Assembly: GCA_003223595.1 (NCBI GenBank)
Contig: QHVR01000590.1
Span: forward strand, 615 to 11,440
Direction of reading: 5' to 3'
Source: Acidobacteriota bacterium
GTDB lineage: Bacteria; Acidobacteriota; Terriglobia; Terriglobales; Acidobacteriaceae
DNA: 10,826 nucleotides
Under the pieces are notes generated by a model, which saw nothing but the letters and a program-made list of their open reading frames with translations, had not been told where the DNA came from and searched no databases. Each line of letters starts with the position of its first letter. The stretch's first letter is position 1. Below, one piece after another: positions 1-5,590 of the stretch. Position numbers and translations under genes: made by a program.

Positions 1-364
1 TGTGAAGGGCCCTGACAAAACCCAGAAAGCTCTGCCCCCGCGTCCGCAGACCGAGAATCTCGCCGCTATATGGATTCACCGCGACGATGCCGCGGGAGAG
101 TATCACTTCGGTCGCAAAATCTGATGACTGGGAGGGTAGGTACGCCACAATCGGCTCGCCTGGATATTTGCGCGAGACCGCCCCGCCGATCTCTGCGAGT
201 GAGAGGCTTTTCCCTCCCGGTTTTACGTAGGAAATATCAGAGTGCAGTAGGCGATCAAGTTCCGGTTCAAAAGCAATTACGCTTCCCGTCAGGCCGAGGA
301 CCACAATGAACACGCCCCCAATGAGGGCAATCAGCAAATGAATTTTGACCATCAGCCTGCGCAT
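1..364 (-). CDS. PepSY-associated TM protein, N-terminal part (3' end outside window)
   Basis: The minus strand from the ATG at 364-362 is open to the window edge, giving 121 codons. The protein begins MRRLMVKIHLLIALIGGVF and continues with a membrane segment (about residues 8-30) and the phrase GLTGSVIAFEPELDRLLH. That is the typical start of PepSY-associated TM helix proteins (PiuB/COG3182 type): a lysine/histidine-rich lead-in, a first helix ending in a small-residue TG motif, then an acidic FE-x-ELD stretch opening a periplasmic PepSY domain. Such proteins are inner-membrane proteins often linked to iron or siderophore uptake or to membrane electron transfer; the exact role cannot be told here. 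The start is fixed because an in-frame TAA lies only four codons upstream. I see no clear Shine-Dalgarno. It lies 32 bases after the AhpD-like gene on the same strand, so co-transcription is possible. Confidence 0.8.
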   Translation of the reverse strand, partial: MRRLMVKIHLLIALIGGVFIVVLGLTGSVIAFEPELDRLLHSDISYVKPGGKSLSLAEIGGAVSRKYPGEPIVAYLPSQSSDFATEVILSRGIVAVNPYSGEILGLRTRGQSFLGFVRALH

Positions 365-396
365 CGGAGCATCTTACGTCCGAAGCGGCTTCTTTC

Positions 397-963
397 CTAC
401 TCCCGACCCACCCCCAAGGCATCCGCCACGCGGTTGATGTAGTTGAACCAAGCCGCGATGAGCGTGATCTGCAGAATGCCGCGATCATCGAAGCCGGCGG
501 CTCGCAGCTTTTCGTGATCCCCTTTGCCAACCTTGGTCGCGTCCTTGGTCACTTTGACCACGTAGTCCAGCATGAGGCGATCCTGCGGCGAGATCGGGGC
601 AGTCGTGTAATCCTTCTCCAGCGCCTCGACCAGTTCTTTGTCCAAAGTCACCCTACGCAGAAACTCTGCGTGCGACTCAATTCAATACACGCACCGGTTA
701 GTGACCGAGACCATGGTGGCGATCATCTCGTGCTGGCGTCGCTCCAGCGGCAACTCGGGGGACATCAGCGCGCCAAAGGTGCTGAACGCGTGATAGAGCG
801 CGTCCGGAATCAACGTGTGCGAGCCTACGATCGACGACGCGCCTGACGGATCCGGATGCACCGGGTCGGCATACTCTTTGGGATAGAGCGCCTTCTCACC
901 CGCGATTGCCTGCTTCAGTTTCTCGTCGGCCTCAGACAACGGAACAGTCTTGATCCAAGCCAT
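397..963 (-). CDS. AhpD-like peroxidase-related protein with in-frame TGA: candidate selenoprotein
   Basis: The frame is interrupted only by TGA at 684-682 and otherwise runs to TAG at 399-397. Read through, it gives 188 residues, the usual size of 'uncharacterized peroxidase-related' AhpD/carboxymuconolactone-decarboxylase proteins. The AhpD signature E-x11-C-x2-C-x3-H is complete if TGA is selenocysteine: the local sequence is RCVYUIESH, with Cys91, Sec94 and His98. In the family the two cysteines form the redox pair that reduces peroxides or acts as a disulfide reductase. Both sides of the TGA match the family: the N-terminal part has MAWIKTVPLSEAD and ALYPKEYADPVHP, the C-terminal part has SPQDRLMLDYVVKVT and a final helix ending FNYINRVADALGV. 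I chose ATG 963 because MAWIKTVP is the family-like N-terminus; ATG 1044 would add 27 unconserved residues. Alternatives are a nonsense mutation or a sequencing error. No selA, selB or selC is in the window. Confidence 0.78.
645..681 (-). promoter_or_regulatory. SECIS-like hairpin just after the in-frame TGA
   Basis: Directly downstream of the TGA (684-682) the mRNA can fold into a perfect 6-bp stem, ACGCAG (671-666) with CTGCGT (660-655), closed by the loop AGTTT (665-661). A lower helix GAGTC (678-674) with GACTT (649-645) adds five pairs, one of them G-U, across an asymmetric internal loop. The apical loop starts 16 nt after the TGA and has G as its second base. As I recall the published bacterial SECIS rules, these ask for about 16-37 nt between UGA and loop and a G in the first two loop positions, so this fits at the short limit. 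The fold is read by eye; energy and conservation were not computed. Confidence 0.5.
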
Positions 964-1046
964 AGATGTTGTGTTTGCCCCCAGCCAATATTTCCACGTG
1001 AGGCGAAACCATACGCCTCGAAGCGCGTCCATCCCATAGCGCATTG

Positions 1047-1073
1047 ATATTAGAACACCCGCTACGGCTTCAA
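1047..1073 (-). promoter_or_regulatory. Possible promoter of the AhpD-like gene
   Basis: On the minus strand a TTGAAG (1073-1068) is followed 15 bases later by TAATAT (1052-1047). It is the best sigma-70-like pair that I see between the blaR1 terminator and the AhpD-like gene. The spacer is short and the -10 matches the consensus at four of six positions, so this is a weak call. Transcription would begin near 1040, about 75 bases before ATG 963. Confidence 0.22.
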
Positions 1074-1133
1074 TGATGCAACGCCGGATTCGCCATGGGC
1101 GTCGCCACTCTTGTACCTTCAGCCGTCACCCTG

Positions 1134-1165
1134 AAAAAAGAACTGCTCCGCGAAGGCGGAGCAGT
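1134..1165 (-). terminator. Rho-independent terminator of blaI-blaR1
   Basis: A perfect 10-bp inverted repeat (1142-1151 with 1156-1165; core CTGCTCCGC, loop of four bases) is followed on the minus strand by TTCTTTTTTC (1141-1132). It begins 22 bases after the blaR1 stop codon, so it should end the blaI-blaR1 transcript and insulate the AhpD-like gene. There is no T-run on the plus side, so it acts in one direction. Confidence 0.88.
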
Positions 1166-1187
1166 CAGAGCGATAAATAGCCGGGTT

Positions 1188-3044
1188 TTAGTCGCGCGCC
1201 TGAGTCTCCGCCGGGTTTTGGATGTGATCGATTATCAGAACCTGCGTCGGTGCTTTCTGCGGCTCCAGTTTCAGCCCAAGCTGCTCCTGCACCGCATCCA
1301 TGAGCGAAGGCTCACTCTCATTCGAGCTTCCCTTGCCGTCGTTCCAATGCAGATTGAAATCGTAACGACCGTGCAAACCTGTCTTGTTGATGACTGGGGT
1401 CCCCAGTTGCCGCGAGAGCTGCTGCGCAAAATCGTCGAGCGGAGTACTCTGCGCTCCGATGCCGTACACCTGATTCCCGCCGATCTGCATACGCATTTGT
1501 TGCCGTCCCATGTGCATCGCTCCCTGCTCCTTGGGTTCGTCCGATTCTCCGGCAGGTGCCGGCTGCAGTTTCGGGCCATTGTCGGCGACCATCAACGAAT
1601 ATGTCTCCAGATCCTTGGTCGCAGGGTGTAGTGCAAGCTTCGCCCGGTCCGCCAAGAGGGCCTGCAGCATGCTCCGGATCAGAGCCACATGTTCCGCCAT
1701 CAGCTTTCCCGGATGCGCATCGCTTGCGTTCGAGTTTCCGGTTTTCACGTTGACGTCGAATGCGGCTGTATCGAGCCAGTCCGGTCCCCCGATCACTTGA
1801 TTCGCCTGGACTTGGTAGGCCTCCTGTATAAGCGCCCGCAGGGTAACGTTACGCGCGTCGAATTTGCCGGGCCCAATCATCATCCTGATCATGTGAGTCT
1901 TGCTCCCGGCATAAGTCGGCGTATTCAGTTCACTAGGCCTAATGGTTGCGGACACGGCTGCACTCGAATTTGCGGCGGCGCTTTCATCCTGCGACTGCGC
2001 CCGGCTGGGTGTTGCATGCAATAACCCGAACGCGATGGGAGCGGCGATGACTGCCACTGCGACCGCGCTGAGCAATAGTCTGCGGGTGAAATCCAATCTG
2101 CGTACGACGTGCTCCGACATAATATGAACCATCCTTTTTTTGAGATCCGCTCCTGTCACTCCTGAGACACACGCCAGCGGAGACCCCACACAAAATTCAC
2201 AAACTTTCAAAATGCTTTCGGCATAGATCTGGCGCTCGCTGCCGGACGCCAGAACTTCTTCGTCACAGGCCCGCTCGCGTTCGTCCATCAGGCGAGTGCC
2301 TACCCACCAGACCAGGGGGTGGAACCAGAAAATCGCTTCGACCAGCATGTGGAACACAGCCGCCAGGTTGTCGCGGCGGCGCACGTGCCATAACTCGTGT
2401 GCGATCACCGCTTGCAATTGCGAATCATCCAATCGCTGGGAAATTCCTTCCGGCCAGAGCAGCACCGGGCGCACGATTCCGAAACTACCCGGCTCCAGAG
2501 TCGACTGCGAAAGCCGCAACTCGGCGGGCCTGGTGATTCCCGCGTCCGGCTGCATTCGCAGCAGGGCATCGAATTCACGGCCTTGTACCAGCAGGGTTGC
2601 CCTGTGCACCTCGGCGGAGATTCGGCGCCAACGAACACACCATCCGCAGAGCACCGCGAGAAATCCGCCCAGCCAAATCGCAATCAGAACCAGCGGGAGC
2701 AAGTGAGTCGAACTGGCCGAAGGCAGCGCCCCTTTCGCGGGAGCCATCATCGATTGCGTGAAGGGCCGGCTGATCTCTTCCACCGTGTAGTAAAGAGCAG
2801 TGGTCGTGGCGGTGACAGGGCTGCGCCATGCCAAGTGATTCCCGAGAGCGACGAACCACGAGAAAGGAACCAGGAATTTGAGCGACGCCGCCAGCCACAG
2901 CCAGTAGCGAGCCCGCGCGTGGTTCTTGCGAAGCGCCAGCGTCAGCAGCGCGGCCACGAGGGCCACCAGCGTCGATTGCCACAGGTGATCACCGAGCGCT
3001 GGTGCGAGTGTCTTCCACAACGAAGAGAAAGTATTCGGGATCAT
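1188..3044 (-). CDS. BlaR1-type M56 metallopeptidase sensor fused to a TIGR03435 domain
   Basis: This 618-residue inner-membrane protein has an M56 (BlaR1/MecR1) half followed by a C-terminal domain of the TIGR03435 'soil-associated' family. The N-terminal half has membrane segments near residues 20-40, 45-68 and 114-136, the zinc motif HELWH at 216-220, a hydrophobic stretch at 230-248 and the conserved ERERACDEEV at 255-264. A last membrane segment lies near 322-345, ending in an Ala-x-Ala-like region before the exported domain. Residues about 366-612 show TIGR03435 phrases: TLRALIQEAYQV, GGPDWLDTAAFDV, NKTGLHGRYDF and VQEQLGLKLEP. In classical BlaR1 the C-terminus is a penicillin-binding sensor; no SxxK-type sensor of that fold is seen here, so the signal is unknown. 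The ATG overlaps the blaI stop by four bases. By analogy it cleaves or inactivates the BlaI-type repressor when it senses its signal. The terminator lies just downstream. Confidence 0.9.
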   Translation of the reverse strand: MIPNTFSSLWKTLAPALGDHLWQSTLVALVAALLTLALRKNHARARYWLWLAASLKFLVPFSWFVALGNHLAWRSPVTATTTALYYTVEEISRPFTQSMMAPAKGALPSASSTHLLPLVLIAIWLGGFLAVLCGWCVRWRRISAEVHRATLLVQGREFDALLRMQPDAGITRPAELRLSQSTLEPGSFGIVRPVLLWPEGISQRLDDSQLQAVIAHELWHVRRRDNLAAVFHMLVEAIFWFHPLVWWVGTRLMDERERACDEEVLASGSERQIYAESILKVCEFCVGSPLACVSGVTGADLKKRMVHIMSEHVVRRLDFTRRLLLSAVAVAVIAAPIAFGLLHATPSRAQSQDESAAANSSAAVSATIRPSELNTPTYAGSKTHMIRMMIGPGKFDARNVTLRALIQEAYQVQANQVIGGPDWLDTAAFDVNVKTGNSNASDAHPGKLMAEHVALIRSMLQALLADRAKLALHPATKDLETYSLMVADNGPKLQPAPAGESDEPKEQGAMHMGRQQMRMQIGGNQVYGIGAQSTPLDDFAQQLSRQLGTPVINKTGLHGRYDFNLHWNDGKGSSNESEPSLMDAVQEQLGLKLEPQKAPTQVLIIDHIQNPAETQARD

Positions 3045-3427
3045 CGCGAGTCGTCCTTTCTCTGCAAGCGGCGCAGCATCTTTTCGGCTTCTTTCACATC
3101 AGCCAGCGTGAGCTTGCCGGATTCGATGAGGTGGGCCATGACGGGCTGCGTGCGTCCGCCGAATAAGCCGAGCAGATCGTCGATCAATCTACGCTGCGCG
3201 GCATTGCGAGACACAGCAGCTTCGAAAATATGGAAGTTGCCGACCTTCTTCACCCGGCGCAACGCCTTCTTCGCTTCCAACCGGTAGACGGTCGTCTGCA
3301 CGGTGGTGTACGCGGGCCGGTCGTCTTCAGGGAAAGCTTCCTGGATCTCCCGAATCGAAGCCTGTCCGCGCGCCCAGAGAGTCTCCATTATTTTGAGTTC
3401 GAGTTTTGCCAGCTTAGGTTCGGACAT
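3041..3427 (-). CDS. blaI: BlaI/MecI/CopY-family transcriptional repressor
   Basis: The product is 128 residues, the usual size for Penicillinase_R repressors. The N-terminal winged helix (about residues 5-75) has the family features: LAKLELKIMETLW, then the recognition-helix region AYTTVQTTVYRLEAKKAL and the wing GNFHIFEA. The C-terminal half (about 80-125) is the helical dimerisation part with AQRRLIDDLLGLFGG. It should bind the dyad at 3457-3470 as a dimer and repress its own operon until the BlaR1-type protease inactivates it. A strong Shine-Dalgarno AGGAGG (3438-3433) sits five bases before the ATG, which supports this start. Its TGA overlaps the ATG of blaR1, so the two are translationally coupled. 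Other targets of this repressor are not visible in the window. Confidence 0.92.
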   Translation of the reverse strand: MSEPKLAKLELKIMETLWARGQASIREIQEAFPEDDRPAYTTVQTTVYRLEAKKALRRVKKVGNFHIFEAAVSRNAAQRRLIDDLLGLFGGRTQPVMAHLIESGKLTLADVKEAEKMLRRLQRKDDSR

Positions 3428-3450
3428 GCTCGCCTCCTACCGATGTATGC

Positions 3451-3481
3451 ATTACTACTACTCTTGTAGTTTTCGTGTCAA
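3451..3481 (-). promoter_or_regulatory. blaI-blaR1 promoter with BlaI-type operator
   Basis: On the minus strand a perfect -35 TTGACA (3481-3476) is followed 18 bases later by a weaker -10, TAGTAA (3457-3452). Between them lies the dyad ACTAC-N4-GTAGT (3457-3470), the same layout as BlaI/MecI operators, whose core is TACA-N2-TGTA. The operator fills the promoter spacer, so a bound dimer would block RNA polymerase. The leader to the blaI ATG would be about 20 bases and carries the AGGAGG. Confidence 0.68.
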
Positions 3482-3511
3482 GTATTTTCTTGAAAAACTT
3501 GCCGCCGCCCG

Positions 3512-3542
3512 TTGACATGCGCTCCACTAAACATCACAATGT
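3512..3542 (+). promoter_or_regulatory. padR operon promoter with overlapping dyad
   Basis: TTGACA (3512-3517) and CACAAT (3535-3540) are separated by 17 bases, the optimal sigma-70 spacing, with a perfect -35. A dyad ACAT-N4-ATGT (3531-3542) covers the -10. PadR proteins are known to bind ATGT/ACAT dyads with various spacings, so autorepression is plausible. The start of transcription would fall near 3547, only about six bases before the ATG at 3553. Confidence 0.5.
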
Positions 3543-3552
3543 AGTACTAATC

Positions 3553-3879
3553 ATGCTCGGTGAATTTGAATACCTGATTCTCAGCGCTGCAGTTCGGCTT
3601 CAGGAGAACGCCTACGGAGCGGCAATTCGGCAGGAGATCGAAACTGCAAGCAAGCGGCGCTGCTCGATCGGAGCGCTTTACACGACTCTCGATCGCCTCG
3701 AAAACAAAGGTCTGATCAAGACCGCGATGGGAGATCCTACTCCTCAACGTGGAGGCCGACCGAAGCGCATGGTGCGAGTCACTGGCAAAGGAGTGCAGGC
3801 CGCCAGCGAGTTCTATGCCACCGTGACCCGCGTGAGTCGCGGTGTTTCGTGGGCAGTCCCCGGACGGAATGAGTTATGA
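3553..3879 (+). CDS. PadR-family winged-helix transcriptional regulator
   Basis: The product is 108 residues when started at ATG 3553, which gives MLGEFEYLILSAAVRLQENAYGAAI, the usual N-terminus of acidobacterial PadR regulators. The recognition-helix region is SIGALYTTLDRLENKGLI (about residues 39-56), followed by the wing with QRGGRPKRMVRVTGKG. Upstream in-frame codons back to 3475 have no family character and run through the -35 and -10 elements, so longer starts are unlikely. No Shine-Dalgarno is visible before 3553, and the predicted transcript start is only a few bases upstream, so the message may be nearly leaderless. The stop TGA overlaps the next ATG by four bases. It probably represses its own operon; a small-molecule ligand, if any, is unknown. 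Confidence 0.9.
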   Translation: MLGEFEYLILSAAVRLQENAYGAAIRQEIETASKRRCSIGALYTTLDRLENKGLIKTAMGDPTPQRGGRPKRMVRVTGKGVQAASEFYATVTRVSRGVSWAVPGRNEL

Positions 3880-4781
3880 ACCGATTCTGGTGGTGGGTCG
3901 TGGAACCCGTCTCTCGGTTACTTGAGCAGGACGAGCAAGAGGCCGTGCTCGGAGACGTGGTGGAATCCTGCCAGAACGGGCCCGGTGCGCTTCTGGATGT
4001 GCTTGATGTGGTCATTCGCAGGCAGGCGCGCCTGTGGATGGGATGGCGTCCTTGGCTTATTCTTTTTGGTCTGACCCTGCCCCTGGGAATGTTGCTCTCG
4101 ATCCTGTCTCGGCAGACATCGGACGGGAGCGCCGTTTACTTGTGGATGTACGCCAGCAACTGGGATGCGGCTCTGACACAGAACCCCGGGTTTTGGCACT
4201 TGTTCGCGGAAACGGCGGTCTCGGTCTTCATTTCATACCTGACACTTGCGTGTTTGTCATGGACGGGCGGATTCGTGCTCGGCTCGCTTTCTCGCGCGAT
4301 GAGTGCACTCAATAGCATTCTGTTGTGCCTCATTCTTTTCTTTGGAGAAATCGTCGGAGCGCCAAGCTACTCTGCATTTCTTCATCGCAGACTCTTTGCG
4401 GACCTTCATGTCCCGGATTCTAACGCCGCAGTTTTCGCCGTAAGTTTTTATCGCGTCGTACTTCCGGTCATCGTGCAGATACTCCTGGTCGCGATTCCCG
4501 CGCTCTGGGGATATCAGATAGCAATGGGCATGGGGAAACTCAGGCGAGTCGTTAGTGCAGGTATCTGGGCGACAGCCATCGCAACTCTGGCCGTGGTGTG
4601 CATCCCTGAGGTTGGCCTCTGGTTTTTTATGGCGATGCACATCTTCCATATCAGCGCACCTGTCGGCATTTGGGCCGGGATACGCGCCCTCCAATATCTG
4701 CGCCCGCTCGAATTTTGGCCCATCGTCTTCTTAATCGCACACGCGATCACGCAGCGCGGAATGAGAAGGGCTAGAGCATAG
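3876..4781 (+). CDS. Orphan multi-pass membrane protein coupled to PadR
   Basis: This 301-residue protein has a short cytoplasmic head and about six hydrophobic segments (near 58-78, 110-136, 143-163, 185-211, 225-250 and 275-292). The head carries VSRLLEQDEQEAVLGDVVES (residues 12-31), which resembles the short acidic 'DERE-AV-GDL-E' prefix found at the N-terminus of PadR-linked ABC permeases in Acidobacteriota. No ABC ATPase, MacB or FtsX domain follows, so it looks like a stand-alone member of that PadR-linked membrane group. I do not recognise an enzymatic motif. Its ATG overlaps the padR stop (ATGA), and tlpA follows after 22 bases, so the three genes most likely form one operon. The function is unknown; a role in envelope stress or export would be a guess. 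Confidence 0.85.
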   Translation: MNRFWWWVVEPVSRLLEQDEQEAVLGDVVESCQNGPGALLDVLDVVIRRQARLWMGWRPWLILFGLTLPLGMLLSILSRQTSDGSAVYLWMYASNWDAALTQNPGFWHLFAETAVSVFISYLTLACLSWTGGFVLGSLSRAMSALNSILLCLILFFGEIVGAPSYSAFLHRRLFADLHVPDSNAAVFAVSFYRVVLPVIVQILLVAIPALWGYQIAMGMGKLRRVVSAGIWATAIATLAVVCIPEVGLWFFMAMHIFHISAPVGIWAGIRALQYLRPLEFWPIVFLIAHAITQRGMRRARA

Positions 4782-4803
4782 CCAAACGCATCAGGAGGAA
4801 ATC

Positions 4804-5331
4804 ATGCAGGTTCATGCAGTGCGGATTCTTGCGACCTCGGCTCTGCTCGCGGCAGGCATGTTGATGGCTTCTGAACCAGCCGGAGCGCCCGCCGCTCTGC
4901 GGCCCACAGCCGAGCGCAAACCTGCACCCGAATTTACTCTTCCAGACAGCACCGGAAGAACGATGACGCTAAGAAACTATCGCGGCAAAGTGGTCCTGCT
5001 TGATTTCTGGGCCACATGGTGTCACGGATGCAAGCTGGAAATTCCCTGGTTCGCGGAGTTCTCGCACAAGTACGCCGGCCAAGGTCTCACGGTGGTCGGA
5101 GTTTCGCTGGATTCCGAGGGCTGGAAAGCGATAACTCCCTTCATCAAGACCGCCCACGTGCCGTATCAGATCATTCTCGGCAACGATGCCGTGTCCAAGG
5201 CGTATGGCATCGAAAACATGCCGGATACCTTCCTGATCGATCGCCAGGGACGGGTCGCTGCGGTTTACAACGGCATGGTGGACAAACAGAATGTGGAGGA
5301 TAACCTCCGCACGATGCTTTCGGAACCCTAG
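4804..5331 (+). CDS. TlpA/ResA-like periplasmic thioredoxin-fold protein
   Basis: The product is 175 residues. An N-terminal signal or anchor sequence (about residues 5-25, ending MASEPAGA) is followed by an AhpC-TSA/Redoxin-type thioredoxin fold. The leading phrase is APEFTLPDSTGRTMTLRNYRGKVVLLDFWATWC. The active site is C73-H-G-C76, and the cis-proline loop is NMPDTFLID (P140). The short strand-turn insert GVSLDSEGWKA is typical for TlpA/ResA proteins. Such proteins reduce disulfides outside the cytoplasm, for example in cytochrome c maturation; the substrate here is not known. A strong AGGAGG ends seven bases before the ATG, which fixes the start. It is the likely third gene of the padR operon, which would place a redox protein under PadR control. 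Confidence 0.92.
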   Translation: MQVHAVRILATSALLAAGMLMASEPAGAPAALRPTAERKPAPEFTLPDSTGRTMTLRNYRGKVVLLDFWATWCHGCKLEIPWFAEFSHKYAGQGLTVVGVSLDSEGWKAITPFIKTAHVPYQIILGNDAVSKAYGIENMPDTFLIDRQGRVAAVYNGMVDKQNVEDNLRTMLSEP

Positions 5332-5590
5332 CAGGTGGTTGAGAACTCCGCGAGACGATCGAGAGGCCGAGGCCCACCTCCGGCACCTTCGGTACACTCC
5401 CTTCTGGTAACCCTTGGTAACCATCCCTTCCCCACGGTCCGGACGTACAATTGGCCTTGTCCGGTCGGCCATCTGCCGATATTGGGGATGACCCTCGCGG
5501 CCTGTACTCCGGAGCAGTTTTCCTCGACTGGCATCCGGTTCTGTGTCAAACGTTTTTGGCGAAGACCAGGGTCTGGAGTTCGACGCTCTT
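5332..5590 (+). other. Intergenic region before the TPR gene, with a possible promoter
   Basis: No gene is supported in this 259-base gap. It holds a short direct repeat GGTAACC-CTT-GGTAACC (5406-5422). A TACAAT (5446-5451) could be a -10; it lies within an inverted repeat CCGGAC (5439-5444) / GTCCGG (5459-5464). I see no good -35 at the right spacing. I also find no convincing terminator after tlpA. If the -10 is real, the TPR gene has a leader of about 130 bases. Confidence 0.35.

Noticed and set aside
397..1044. Two separate small genes (84 and 120 residues) on the minus strand
   Set aside because: They are in the same frame on both sides of one TGA and together make one AhpD-like protein with an intact signature, so I treat them as one gene.
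2397..3287. 296-residue open frame on the plus strand
   Set aside because: It is the antisense shadow of blaR1 and blaI; its composition is Arg/Gln/Pro-rich and has no domain features.
3475..3552. Longer padR starting at 3475 or 3517
   Set aside because: The extension would be coded by the promoter elements themselves and lacks family similarity.
5543..5590. GTG start of the TPR protein, 16 residues longer
   Set aside because: The added residues look unlike the rest, and no ribosome-binding site precedes the GTG. ATG 5591 is preferred, but the longer form is not excluded.
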